From: an uncultured Clostridia bacterium | GTDB taxonomy: Bacteria; Bacillota; Clostridia; Christensenellales; Aristaeellaceae | DNA length: 46,717 bases | NCBI GenBank assembly: GCA_934643825.1 | Contig: CAKUCW010000021.1 | Coordinates: forward strand, 1 to 46,717 | Direction of reading: 5' to 3' | Shown: positions 32,172 through 40,798 of the stretch, piece by piece | Layout of the letters: each line of letters starts with the position of its first letter | How positions within the stretch are numbered: the first letter of the stretch is position 1 | The notes under the pieces: model-generated | What the model was told of the DNA's origin: nothing | Database searches by the model: none | The model's input: the letters and a program-made list of their open reading frames with translations, nothing else | Translations under genes and position numbers: made by a program

Positions 32172-33629
32172 TTATAGATGCATTACAAATTCGTCCTGAC
32201 TCTTCTTGAATACAAAAACACCCAGCATCAGCACGACGAGCGAAGACAGGATGCACCAGAGATACGCCATGGGTTCGGGCGAAATTCCGTCAATGATGCA
32301 GATTCGGGCAAAGGTAATATACTGATACATCGGGTTCATGTGATAATACAGCAGCAGGTTCTTCGGAATGATGCTGTCCGAATAGAATACGGGCGTCAGG
32401 TACATCCACATCATGCTGACAACGCCCCAGAGGAACTGCGTATCCTGAAAGAAGGTCATCGCCGCGGAAAGCAGCAGCATCATGCCCAGCACAAAGCCGA
32501 GCATGCACAGGATATCAAAAATGAGGAGCAGCAGGGACGGGCCGAACGCCGTGCCCGTGAACAGCATGACGAGCAGCAGCGGCAGCAGCGCCATTGCGAA
32601 GTTGATCAGCGAAGAACACAGCCTCGAAATCGGATAGATATACTTCGGCATGTAAACCTTCTTGATCAGGGAAGCATTGCTCGTGATGGCGGTCATGCCC
32701 ATGCACGTTGCCTCCGTGAAGAAATTGAAGAAGACAACACCCGTCAGCAGATACACCGGATAATTGGGAATATCCGCCTTGAAGATCGTGGAGAACACGA
32801 CATACTGAACCGCCATCGTAATCAGCGGATTCAGAAAGCTCCATGCCACACCCAAGACCGAACGCTTGTATTTTGTTTTAAAGTCCCTTGAAACCAACTG
32901 CTTGAGAAGAAAGCCGTATTTGCTGTACAACATACATAACGCAACAACGAGGTTATTTCTTCCCTTTTTTCCAGCCTGATAGCCCCATATTGCATATAAC
33001 GTTGCAAATATAAACACACTCGCGACAATAACCCAGTATGTCTTGTAAAAATGGAGCTCCCGAACGCCTGTCAGCTTCGCGCAAAGCATGCCTGCGCCGG
33101 GCGCATCGTTGACCGTATACAGCTTATCCGTGGAAATCTGCTGCGCGATATCAAAGCGCCCCGTCGTGATCGTGTTGCCAAAGTAGATGGATATGCTGCT
33201 GCCCGGCACGCAGCCCTGCGTGGTCAGGTTCAGCGTCAGGTCTTCGCCCTGACGAATCTGCCCGATCTGTTCAAGCGGAAGCGTCACATACTTGCTGTTT
33301 TCAAATACATCGACGGATGCGCTTCCATGGGCAACTTCTTCCCCCTGTTCATTTCGCAGGCTCATATTCAAAACGCCGCTGTTGGTCGTGCGTCCGAAAT
33401 TCGTTCCCATCACGCTCACGCCGACGATCTGTTCTGCCGGTGCTTTGATCTTCTGGGTGACCTGCCATCCATCCACAATTTCCCCGATGACCGACTGCGG
33501 CGACAGCGAATCGCCGGTGACAATCGTTCTGTGAAACTGCTGACCCGCCGCAAAATACACGATCAGGACCAGCGCCCAATACAGCGCCGCCAGCGTCAGC
33601 AAAAAGCGCTTTGATTTTTTATTATCCAC
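32172..33629 (-). CDS. ABC-2 polysaccharide export permease with extra N-terminal ectodomain
   Basis: 485 aa, against about 260-270 for RgpC/TagG. Residues 215-485 are the usual permease (LVSRDFKTKYKRSVLGVAWSFLNPL, with six hydrophobic segments). Added at the N-terminus are a membrane helix (about 9-29), a roughly 160-residue extracytoplasmic domain rich in beta strands (IVDGWQVTQKI, NSGVLNMSLRNEQGEEV, GSSISIYFGN) and a second helix (about 193-213). A beta-sandwich is inferred. GTG start at 33629 after GAGGTG. The fused domain may bind the polymer or wall partners as it emerges. Confidence 0.9.
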   Translation of the reverse strand: MDNKKSKRFLLTLAALYWALVLIVYFAAGQQFHRTIVTGDSLSPQSVIGEIVDGWQVTQKIKAPAEQIVGVSVMGTNFGRTTNSGVLNMSLRNEQGEEVAHGSASVDVFENSKYVTLPLEQIGQIRQGEDLTLNLTTQGCVPGSSISIYFGNTITTGRFDIAQQISTDKLYTVNDAPGAGMLCAKLTGVRELHFYKTYWVIVASVFIFATLYAIWGYQAGKKGRNNLVVALCMLYSKYGFLLKQLVSRDFKTKYKRSVLGVAWSFLNPLITMAVQYVVFSTIFKADIPNYPVYLLTGVVFFNFFTEATCMGMTAITSNASLIKKVYMPKYIYPISRLCSSLINFAMALLPLLLVMLFTGTAFGPSLLLLIFDILCMLGFVLGMMLLLSAAMTFFQDTQFLWGVVSMMWMYLTPVFYSDSIIPKNLLLYYHMNPMYQYITFARICIIDGISPEPMAYLWCILSSLVVLMLGVFVFKKSQDEFVMHL

Positions 33630-33643
33630 ACTTGCACCTCATT

Positions 33644-34567
33644 TTAACCAAGTACGATCAAGCCCATCAGTCTGAAAAAGCCATGGATGTACGCCCGGTT
33701 TTTCAGGTAGAACCGAATCCCGCTTCTGCTCTGTTTCATTTTATCGAGGAACTGTCTGTCCTCTGCCGTGAGCAGGGAGCCGTAGGTTGCTTCAAATTCG
33801 TCCGCCTGCGTTTTTTTGCGCTCGATCACGCCGCGAACCTCTCGCCAATGGGCGATTCGCTTGCCGATATATCGAATGCTGCCGACGCGCTTTGCGCCGA
33901 CGCTGTTGCCGCCATGCTGACGATACAGACTCAGCGGCTCATCCAGATAGATGATTTTTCCAAACCTCGCCGCCACCGCCGCCATCCACCAGTCATGCAT
34001 GATGACCCGGTTTCCGTTTTGGCACTGCGTCGCCATGCTGCACAGTGAGCGGTTGATCATCATCGCGCCGCCGGTCACCACATTCTGCATCAGAATTGCC
34101 CGATAATCGAAGTGGTCAAACGCCTGCTTCTGATAGCGCATCAGCGACGGAGCCATGACATTCAGCTTTTCATCGACGACCTTCTGATCCGAAAAGACCA
34201 AAATCGGCATATCGCCGCCCCATTGTTTCTCCGCCTTCATCATCGCGTCCATCAACTTGCGCATCTTTTCCGGATCAAAAACATCGTCCTGATCCGAATA
34301 AAGCATATATGAACCTGCGCAGTTTTCGCTCAGCCAGAAAAAATGGTCTCTGGCATTGCCGAATCTCACGCCGGCATTCACCCGCGTGATTTTCTCGGGA
34401 TATTTCGCCGCATATTCGTCCGCGATCAAATCCGTTCCGTCGGTCGATCCGTCATCCGAAATCGTCAAATGCCAGTTTTTATAACTCTGATTCAGAATGG
34501 AATCGATCTGTTCGCGGATATAGTTTTTTCCGTTGTACGTCGCCATCAGGACTTCGATTTTATCCAT
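33644..34567 (-). CDS. GT2 family glycosyltransferase, rhamnosyltransferase-like
   Basis: 307 aa. GT-A fold: EVLMATYNGKNYIREQIDSILNQSY is the GT2 N-terminus, SDDGSTDGT the nucleotide site, YSDQDDVFDPEKM the DxD metal site, and MHDWWMAA the acceptor-side motif (typical of RgpB/WsaE-like rhamnosyltransferases). The N-terminus is uncertain: ATG at 34567 follows GGGGTGG closely, and an ATG five codons upstream is possible. First gene of the operon. Confidence 0.88.
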   Translation of the reverse strand: MDKIEVLMATYNGKNYIREQIDSILNQSYKNWHLTISDDGSTDGTDLIADEYAAKYPEKITRVNAGVRFGNARDHFFWLSENCAGSYMLYSDQDDVFDPEKMRKLMDAMMKAEKQWGGDMPILVFSDQKVVDEKLNVMAPSLMRYQKQAFDHFDYRAILMQNVVTGGAMMINRSLCSMATQCQNGNRVIMHDWWMAAVAARFGKIIYLDEPLSLYRQHGGNSVGAKRVGSIRYIGKRIAHWREVRGVIERKKTQADEFEATYGSLLTAEDRQFLDKMKQSRSGIRFYLKNRAYIHGFFRLMGLIVLG

Positions 34568-34639
34568 GTCCACCCCGTTCATGATACACTTGTTTTCTGT
34601 CGATGATTTCCTGTTTTGACAGATTACCATACTTATTTC

Positions 34640-34668
34640 ATTATACATTTAAACAACATTCATGTCAA
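34640..34668 (-). promoter_or_regulatory. Consensus promoter of the polysaccharide operon
   Basis: Minus strand: TTGACA (34668-34663), 17-base spacer, TATAAT (34645-34640). Perfect sigma-A consensus. Predicted start near 34633, about 65 bases before the first gene. No internal promoter or terminator is obvious in the following 11 kb, where gene gaps are 1-28 bp. Confidence 0.88.
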
Positions 34669-34735
34669 CACAGCCGCTGTCTGACCCGCCCATAGATTCG
34701 ATATGTATTCATACCCGATTAAGTTGCAAACAATA

Positions 34736-34785
34736 GAAAAAGCCATCCTATTTTGTTTCTTATTCAGAAACTCAGATGGCTTTTC
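34736..34785 (-). terminator. Terminator of the small unit upstream of the polysaccharide operon
   Basis: AAAAGCCATC and GATGGCTTTT (34775-34784 with 34738-34747) enclose an AT-rich loop that can itself pair (TTTCT/AGAAA). TTTTTC follows on the minus strand. No larger gene lies before it, only the short unit at 34850-35095. Confidence 0.75.
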
Positions 34786-34929
34786 CCCGCGGTTTCTATG
34801 AATCGATCAAGCCGGTTTCAGCTTGCTCCATTCCTTCAGCCCTCGTGCGCATTCAGCGCTTTTCTCCATGTCCCGTGATGTTGAACCAGTCGGTTGTGAT
34901 AACAATATTTTCTCCCGTTACCATATCCA

Positions 34930-34989
34930 TCACGAACACATTCGAAACGTACAAGCCGTTTTCCGGGCACCGCATGCAGCACAGTTCAT
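34930..34989 (-). CDS. Possible 19-residue Cys-rich peptide
   Basis: ATG at 34989 is preceded by AAAGGAGG with an 8-base spacer, one of the best ribosome sites in the window. The frame gives MNCAACGARKTACTFRMCS then TGA: four Cys in 19 residues, beginning with a zinc-knuckle-like CAAC. In another frame the following sequence stays open as GLYVSNVFVMDMVTGENIVI and on to a stop at 34853, so a single frameshift would give a small protein of about 45 residues. The unit is bounded by terminators at 34736-34785 and 35099-35129, with TATAAT at 35047-35042 as a possible -10. I recognise no family. Confidence 0.35.
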   Translation of the reverse strand: MNCAACGARKTACTFRMCS

Positions 34990-35098
34990 TCGAATGACCT
35001 CCTTTTGTTGTCCCTCGTTGCAGTTGCCAGACCGCTTCCTGATTATACAGCAAAAGGAGTTTCTTCTTCTGCATGATCGCCAAAAGGGTTTTTGAATA

Positions 35099-35129
35099 CA
35101 AAAATGGAACCGCTCTTCGCAGTTCCATC
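35099..35129 (-). terminator. glf terminator
   Basis: ATGGAACTGC and GCGGTTCCAT (minus strand) pair around GAAGA with one mismatch, then TTTTTG. It begins 4 bp after the glf stop codon. Confidence 0.85.
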
Positions 35130-35132
35130 GCT

Positions 35133-36245
35133 TTATTTTTCGTTTTCCGCCCGTTCCAGCGCCGCGCCGATCACGGCATCCATGTCATAATATTTGTACT
35201 CGCCAAGCCGCCCGCCGAAGATGACCTTCGTTTCGCCCTGCGCCATCTCCCTGTAACGCGCATAGAGCGCCCCGTTCTTCTCGTCGTTGACGGGGTAATA
35301 CGGCTCGTCTCCCGGCTTCCATTCGGAGGAGTATTCCCGGCTGATGATGGTCTTGGGCAGTTCGTTGCCCGCGTCGTCCCTGCCGAACTCAAACCACTTA
35401 TGCTCGATGATGCGCGTCCACGGCGTTTCCCTGTCTGTGTAATTGACCGCGGCATTTCCCTGAAAATTCGGCTGATCGAGCAACTCCGTTTCAAACCGGA
35501 CGGAGCGATATTCCAGATGACCCAGCCGATAGCCAAAGTAGGCGTCGATCGCGCCGGTGTACACCACCTTCTCCGCCATCGCGTCCAGCTCATCTTTGTT
35601 TGCCAGATAATCGGTGTTCAGCCGAACCTCGATGCCCTCCAGCAGATTCGCCACCATCTTGGTGTATCCGCCGATCGGTATGCCCTGATACAGCGCATTG
35701 AAGTAGTTGTTGTCAAACGTCAGCCGCACGGGAAGTCTGCGGATGATGAACGCCGGCAGTTCCCGGCAGTCGCGCCCCCACTGCTTCTCGGTATAGCCCT
35801 TGATGAGCTTTTCGTAAATATCGCGCCCCACCAGCGAAATCGCCTGCTCCTCCAGGTTTTTCGGCTCGCCGACGATCTCCTTGCGCTGCCTCTCGATTTC
35901 CGCCTTCGCCTCTTCCGGCGTGACAACGCCCCACATCTGGTTGAATGTGTACATATTGAACGGCAGAGAATAGAGCTTCCCCTTGTAGTTGGCGACCGGG
36001 CTGTTCGTGAATCGGTTAAACTGCGCAAACTGCGTGATATAATCCCATACCTTCTTGTTGTTCGTATGGAAGATGTGCGCACCGTATTTATGAACATGGA
36101 TTCCTTCCACATTCTCGGTGTATACGTTGCCCGCGATATTTGCGCGTCGGTCGATCACAAGCACCTTTTTCCCGCGTGCCTTCATCTCGTGCGCAAAAAC
36201 CGCACCATACAGTCCCGCGCCAACGATCAAATAATCGTACATCAT
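35133..36245 (-). CDS. glf: UDP-galactopyranose mutase
   Basis: 370 aa flavoenzyme interconverting UDP-galactopyranose and UDP-galactofuranose. DYLIVGAGLYGAVFAHEM binds FAD; HKYGAHIFHTNNKKVWDYI is the family's substrate-loop region; GYTEKQWGRDCRELP and IPIGGYTKM are further hallmarks, and IFGGRLGEYKYYDMDAVIGAAL closes the FAD site. It lies 43 bp after the pseudo-MBL gene on the same strand. Galactofuranose may enter the polymer made by the next operon, but no dedicated Galf transferase is recognised here. Confidence 0.97.
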   Translation of the reverse strand: MMYDYLIVGAGLYGAVFAHEMKARGKKVLVIDRRANIAGNVYTENVEGIHVHKYGAHIFHTNNKKVWDYITQFAQFNRFTNSPVANYKGKLYSLPFNMYTFNQMWGVVTPEEAKAEIERQRKEIVGEPKNLEEQAISLVGRDIYEKLIKGYTEKQWGRDCRELPAFIIRRLPVRLTFDNNYFNALYQGIPIGGYTKMVANLLEGIEVRLNTDYLANKDELDAMAEKVVYTGAIDAYFGYRLGHLEYRSVRFETELLDQPNFQGNAAVNYTDRETPWTRIIEHKWFEFGRDDAGNELPKTIISREYSSEWKPGDEPYYPVNDEKNGALYARYREMAQGETKVIFGGRLGEYKYYDMDAVIGAALERAENEK

Positions 36246-36288
36246 CGTTTTCTTTTGTCCTTTCCAACGTTGTTCGCGACAGCATCCG

Positions 36289-37305
36289 TCACGGCGTAAC
36301 CGTGATTGTTTTTCCGTCCGAATACAGGGTCATCACGCCGTTTTCCTTCGCCGCATAAACCTGCACGCCCGCCTTTTGCAGCCGGATGCGCACGCTGTTC
36401 GCAGGTTCTTTGCCCGTCACAAACGCCGTTTCGGGCTGTGCGGCGGAAACCAGCTCCAAGCACGTCGCCGCGTCGCTTCCACCCCGCGCCGCAATCAGTG
36501 CGCTGCACTTCACATTCGCCCCGGAAGATACGATTTCCTTCTCCCCCGCCGCCGTTATGCCGCCCATCACGACGACACTCGTTCCGCCGTAGTCGATTCT
36601 GAGCGACAAGCCGTCGTCGCGGCTGTCCGTGTGCTGTTTTCTCGCCGGGCCGATCAGGGTCACGGTCGCCCGCCCCAGTGTGAACGCCAAGCCCTGATCG
36701 GCGGTAACCAGCTTCACGCCCTGCTTCTCCGCCGTATCAATCATGCGTGCGTATGCCTTGCCCTTTGTCTGCGTGTTTTGAATGAACAGGTATTCCGGCT
36801 TGAACAGGGTCATCGCCATGCTCATCCCGCCGAGCTGCGCATCCTCCGCGCTCATCGCAACCGCCGCGCTGAGCCGATTCACGCCGCTGAGCAGAATCTG
36901 CGAGCACAGCGTCACGCCGCTTCCGCTTCCCGCGCCGAGCAGCAGGGTGTAGCCGTCCGCGCAGACCAGCACGGCTTCGCCATCCCCTGCGCGAAGGGTC
37001 TTCACCGTCAGCCCGCTTGGCTCGACATGATATGCCCATTGGGGCAGCTGCTTCGTCCAGCCGCTGAGATCCGGCAGTTTGATGCCGTCCAGCTTGATTT
37101 CCGGCAGATTCTCCAGACCGATATGGCCAAAGGAGATGATCGGTGCGCCGGTTGTCGAATCCGTCTTGACAAAGCCCAGCACATGTGCGCCGACGAAAAT
37201 CGCCGCCGCCACGCCCAGCACGAGCAGGATATTGGTCAGGCAGCCCGTCAGACAGCCTTTCTTTCGTTTGCGAATATGGGAGCGTTTCTCCCCCTCGCGT
37301 GCCAT
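36289..37305 (-). CDS. Membrane-anchored, metal-site-deficient metallo-beta-lactamase-fold protein (ComEC-C-like)
   Basis: 338 aa. A basic N-terminus and one membrane helix (about 24-45) place the rest outside the cell. Residues 95-338 follow the ComEC/Rec2 C-terminal MBL pattern: LLLGAGSGSGVTL, then NRLSAAVAMSAEDAQLGGM where the HxHxDH motif should be, DDGLSLRIDYGGTSVVVMGGI where TGD should be, ALIAARGGSDAA where GHHG should be, and a closing NGVMTLYSDGKTITV. All expected His/Asp metal ligands are replaced, so hydrolase activity is unlikely. It overlaps the threonine aldolase stop by 1 bp (TGATG). A structural or ligand-binding role is inferred. Confidence 0.75.
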   Translation of the reverse strand: MAREGEKRSHIRKRKKGCLTGCLTNILLVLGVAAAIFVGAHVLGFVKTDSTTGAPIISFGHIGLENLPEIKLDGIKLPDLSGWTKQLPQWAYHVEPSGLTVKTLRAGDGEAVLVCADGYTLLLGAGSGSGVTLCSQILLSGVNRLSAAVAMSAEDAQLGGMSMAMTLFKPEYLFIQNTQTKGKAYARMIDTAEKQGVKLVTADQGLAFTLGRATVTLIGPARKQHTDSRDDGLSLRIDYGGTSVVVMGGITAAGEKEIVSSGANVKCSALIAARGGSDAATCLELVSAAQPETAFVTGKEPANSVRIRLQKAGVQVYAAKENGVMTLYSDGKTITVTP

Positions 37306-38333
37306 CAGGCAAACGCCTCCAAAGCGTCAGCGAGCTTGTGCGCGTCCTCTTCGCTCGTCGCCCAGCTGGTCACAAAGCGCACGGCGACCTTTCCGCCGTC
37401 CAGCTTTTCCCATATTTCATAGGAAAAATCCTTTTCAAGCGTTTCGTTCTGTTCCTGAGTCAGGACAGCAAAAATCTGATTGGTCGTCGTCCTTTGATAG
37501 AGCGGCACGCCGCCCTTTTCCATGCCTGTCCGCACGATGTCCGCCATCGCGTTGGCATGACGTGCCCAAGCGAAATAATCGTCGTTTTCCATTGCCGCTA
37601 GGAACATGACGCCGCAGAGCCTGCCCTTCGCCATCATGCCGCCGTTGTGCTTGATCATATAGCGGAAATTCGCCTGCAAAGCCGGATTGACAATCACCAG
37701 CGCTTCGCCGAAAAGCAGTCCGTTCTTCGTTCCGCCGATATAGAAGCAGTCCGCCAGCGCCGCCAAGTCCTTGAGCGTCATGTCGCATTCCGCACTCGTC
37801 AGCGCACTGCCCAGCCTTGCGCCATCCACAAACAGCAGCAGCCCGTTCTCGTCGCAGACCTGACGCAGGGCTTTCAGCTCGCTCAGGCTGTATACCGTGC
37901 CGATTTCCGTCGGCTGGCTGATATAAAGCAACCGCGGGAACACCATATGCTCATCCGTATGGCGTGCGCAGACCTCCGCCACGCCCTGCGGAATGACCTT
38001 TCCCTCTTTCGCCTCGCAGGTCACGATCTTATGCCCCGTCGCTTCCAGCGCACCGGTTTCATGCACATGGATATGCCCCGTCGGCGCACAGATTGCCGCT
38101 TCATACGGGCGCAGGAACGCAGCCAGCGCAATGATGTTTGCGGACGTTCCGCCCGTCATCATATGCACCTGTGCCTGCGGCTGACCGCATTTTTCCCGAA
38201 TCAGTTCAGCGGCACGCAGGCTGTATTCATCCAGACCATAGCCGCAGGTATGCTCCATATTGGTTTCAAGCAGCCGCTGCATCACCAGCGGATGTGCGCC
38301 CTCGCCGTAATCGTTTCTGAAAAAGGCTTTCAT
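37305..38333 (-). CDS. ltaE: Low-specificity L-threonine aldolase
   Basis: 342 aa fold-type I PLP enzyme splitting threonine or allo-threonine to glycine and acetaldehyde. FRNDYGEGAHPLV, MTGGTSANIIALAAFLRPYEA, HIHVHETGALEATGHKI, VDGARLGSALTS (PLP-ring Asp) and FYIGGTKNGLLFGEA (Schiff-base Lys) are all family motifs. It is 4 bp after rlmA and overlaps the next gene. Related beta-eliminating lyases remain possible. Confidence 0.9.
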   Translation of the reverse strand: MKAFFRNDYGEGAHPLVMQRLLETNMEHTCGYGLDEYSLRAAELIREKCGQPQAQVHMMTGGTSANIIALAAFLRPYEAAICAPTGHIHVHETGALEATGHKIVTCEAKEGKVIPQGVAEVCARHTDEHMVFPRLLYISQPTEIGTVYSLSELKALRQVCDENGLLLFVDGARLGSALTSAECDMTLKDLAALADCFYIGGTKNGLLFGEALVIVNPALQANFRYMIKHNGGMMAKGRLCGVMFLAAMENDDYFAWARHANAMADIVRTGMEKGGVPLYQRTTTNQIFAVLTQEQNETLEKDFSYEIWEKLDGGKVAVRFVTSWATSEEDAHKLADALEAFA

Positions 38334-38337
38334 TTTT

Positions 38338-39165
38338 TCATTCCTCCGATTCTTTCAGTGTGCCGACAATCATGTTTTCGTCGATGGTGATGCTGCGAAT
38401 TCCGCTCAGGTCGAGCTTGTCCCTGTCTACATCCGCCAGCATCGGCGTCATCCGTGCGATATGCACCGCCAGCGCTTCATCGACCGGCACGGTATAGGTG
38501 ATCTCCCGCTGTTCCAATACGTTGATGTGCGCCTGCGCATAGCTTTCCACCGGCGCGGCATCGTAACTCGTATGGCGGAGCTGACTGCCCGCCGCCTCGC
38601 GCAGCTCACGCAGGTAGCCGGGGCGCGGCGCAAGCTTGATCAACACGCCGTCCTTTTTCAGGATGCGCCCGAACTGCGCATAATTCGCCGGCGTGAAAAC
38701 GTCCAAAACGGCGTCGCAGCATCCGTCCGCCATCGGAATCGCGGCGAGGTCGGCGACGAAATAGGTCGCCTTTTTATCGCTCTTTGCCGCCAGCAGGATG
38801 GCTTCCTTCGCCAAATCAAACCCGATGCGGGTCATGTTTTTTTCCGGGCAAATGCTTCTGAGATAGTATCCTTCCCCGCATCCCGCGTCCGCAATCACCG
38901 GGCATTCCTGCAAAGCATATCGCCTGAGCGTATCTGAAACAGCGTCGATCACAGGTCTGAACACGCCCGCTTCAAACGCAACGGCACGGCTTTCAAAAAG
39001 CTCCTTTCGGTAAAACGAGCTTTTGGCGTTCGGAACAAAGTTGACATGCCCCTGCCTTGCGATATCGTAGCAATGTCCTTTTTCGCAGATCAGGCTGTTG
39101 CCCTGATGACGAAAACTGCCCGAACAGATCGGGCAGCGAAGAAGCGATACGGCTTCATTTTGCAT
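38338..39165 (-). CDS. rlmA: RlmA-like 23S rRNA (guanine-N1) methyltransferase
   Basis: 275 aa SAM-dependent methyltransferase. The N-terminal zinc finger LRCPICSGSF...LICEKGHCYDIARQGHVNF (CxxC...CxxxH) is characteristic of RlmA. ADAGCGEGYYL is the SAM motif I. In Gram-positives related proteins (TlrB/RlmAII) modify G748. The ATG at 39165 follows AAAAGGAG; longer in-frame sequence has no site and lies in structured DNA. First recognisable gene of an rlmA-ltaE-pseudoMBL-glf set. Confidence 0.87.
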   Translation of the reverse strand: MQNEAVSLLRCPICSGSFRHQGNSLICEKGHCYDIARQGHVNFVPNAKSSFYRKELFESRAVAFEAGVFRPVIDAVSDTLRRYALQECPVIADAGCGEGYYLRSICPEKNMTRIGFDLAKEAILLAAKSDKKATYFVADLAAIPMADGCCDAVLDVFTPANYAQFGRILKKDGVLIKLAPRPGYLRELREAAGSQLRHTSYDAAPVESYAQAHINVLEQREITYTVPVDEALAVHIARMTPMLADVDRDKLDLSGIRSITIDENMIVGTLKESEE

Positions 39166-39524
39166 GTTAGGCTCCTTTTGGGGAACGTCAGGGCTGTCCG
39201 CCCCAAGTCCCCGGCAGGGAATCTCGCTCCCCGCATCCTTTTCCGTGACTGTCAAGATTAAACCGAGCATTCCAAGGAACGAATATCCAAGTATTTTTGG
39301 ATATGGGGCTTTGCCCCATCGCCCCACCAAAGGGCTTTCCGAGCGTTTACGGCGCCCGTTTGGCGCATCGCCCTTTGGAAACCTTCGGGCACAAATACTC
39401 AGTTTTTTCTTGAAATATCAGTCTTATTAGCTTGACAATCCCTTGCTCTTTTTTGACCGCCGCGAATCGAAACGCCAAAAATCTCCTTGCTCCGCGGGAA
39501 TAGCTCCAAACTCCGGCTTTTCTC
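39166..39524. repeat. Intergenic region with nested perfect hairpins (structured repeat-like element)
   Basis: 359 bp without a gene. ATGGGGC-TTT-GCCCCAT (39303-39319) is followed at once by CCAAAGGGC (39327-39335) pairing with GCCCTTTGG (39370-39378), which encloses a GCGCC/GGCGC stem. The GGGGCTTTGCCCC motif resembles structured dispersed repeats common between genes in gut Clostridia. No T run follows, so it is not an ordinary terminator. No promoter for rlmA was found. Confidence 0.6.
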
Positions 39525-40748
39525 TTAGAAATAATCCGAGAAATACGGCTGCTCGATGGGGATGATATCCTCCAAAATGCGCACGGCGGTGTCGTTTGCC
39601 GCCAGCCGCTCCACGCGCTTCAAATAGGTCGGACGCTTGTAGCCGTAGAACATCGCCGTCAGCGTCTGGATGTTGCATCGCACCGTTTCGCCTCGCGTGC
39701 CGCCGCGCTCCAAAATGGTGTTGCCCTTTGCATCCCAGCGCAGGGAGAAATCGCCGCAGTTGCACTCCATGATCGGGTCGTCGATGATAAAATGCAGGTC
39801 GTCGTGAATCGAGATGATGTCAAACGGATACTGCATGATGAATTCTTCGAAATCGACGATTCGCGCCATCATGTACGGCTCGATTTCCTCCTGAATCTCG
39901 CTGTCCTCCAGCAGGAACGCCATCGGCTCGTTCGTATAGTTGTTGCCGACCACCTTGTCGATCATCGAGAAATGCGCCGAGATGTAGTTCCAAAGTCCGT
40001 GCCGCGCTTCCTGATTGATGTAAACCAGCTCTTTGATTTTGAAAACATCATTGGCGATGTAGTAAACCAGATAGCCGGTCGGCTTTTCATTGGCATCGTA
40101 ATAGACCGCGACCAGCACGTCGTCCGCTTCCCAGCGCCAGTATTCTTCCCACTCCAGCTCATTGCGCTTGAGTGCGCCGTGGCGCATGGCGGTAAACGCA
40201 TCGTGTACGCGGTGGACGTCCTCGCTGTCGATATCCACGCGCTCAACCATACCGCCGACCTTGTAGTGCTTGGGCAGCTGCGTATCCTTGATGGTATAGG
40301 TCATCTTGTCCGATACGATTTCCCAGCCCTTTTTGCGGTAATACGGAATCAGATACGGATAGAGCATCGACACGCACTGATGGTTCTCCTGCATGTTGAG
40401 AAGTGCCTTCTTCATCAGGCTCGACATCAGTCCGTGATTCATATATTCCGGATAGGTTGCCACGCCGGTCACGCCGCCCATGCTGTACATCGTTCCAAAA
40501 AGGTTGACCTGCATCGGGTAAACGCTGATCTGCGAGGCGAGCTTATCCCCGTCAAACCAGCCAAACGACTCTGTTTTCTTCAATACGGGCTTTTTGCTGC
40601 GCTCCATTTCCTTCTGGTTCCATCCCAGCGACGCCAGCTCATTGTCCGTCACCTGGAACGCATAGCGAAGCAGCGCATTATACTGCGCGGTGTCGTCCAC
40701 CGTGAGCCTGCGCATCTGTAATCGGTCCTCCAGCTTGCCCTGTTTCAT
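39525..40748 (-). CDS. Eis-like GNAT N-acetyltransferase
   Basis: 407 aa, the Eis-family length: two GNAT domains plus a sterol-carrier-like C-terminal domain. The catalytic domain has GVTGVATYPEYMNHGLMSSLMKKAL (acetyl-CoA loop); SMLYPYLIPYYRKKGWEIV follows; the protein ends in aromatic/acidic SDYF, whose free carboxylate is the general base in Eis enzymes. Substrates of Firmicutes Eis homologues are mostly unknown; Eis itself acetylates aminoglycosides and other amines. The ATG at 40748 follows AGGAAGG; two upstream ATGs lack sites. Monocistronic. Confidence 0.9.
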   Translation of the reverse strand: MKQGKLEDRLQMRRLTVDDTAQYNALLRYAFQVTDNELASLGWNQKEMERSKKPVLKKTESFGWFDGDKLASQISVYPMQVNLFGTMYSMGGVTGVATYPEYMNHGLMSSLMKKALLNMQENHQCVSMLYPYLIPYYRKKGWEIVSDKMTYTIKDTQLPKHYKVGGMVERVDIDSEDVHRVHDAFTAMRHGALKRNELEWEEYWRWEADDVLVAVYYDANEKPTGYLVYYIANDVFKIKELVYINQEARHGLWNYISAHFSMIDKVVGNNYTNEPMAFLLEDSEIQEEIEPYMMARIVDFEEFIMQYPFDIISIHDDLHFIIDDPIMECNCGDFSLRWDAKGNTILERGGTRGETVRCNIQTLTAMFYGYKRPTYLKRVERLAANDTAVRILEDIIPIEQPYFSDYF

Positions 40749-40798
40749 GTTATCCTTCCTGTTCTTCATGTCATGGGAATCTGTCAAAAATCGTATTC

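Noticed and set aside
35042..35047. Independent promoter for the mini unit upstream of the polysaccharide operon
   Set aside because: TATAAT is present but no acceptable -35 at 16-18 bp; kept only as a hint in the peptide entry.
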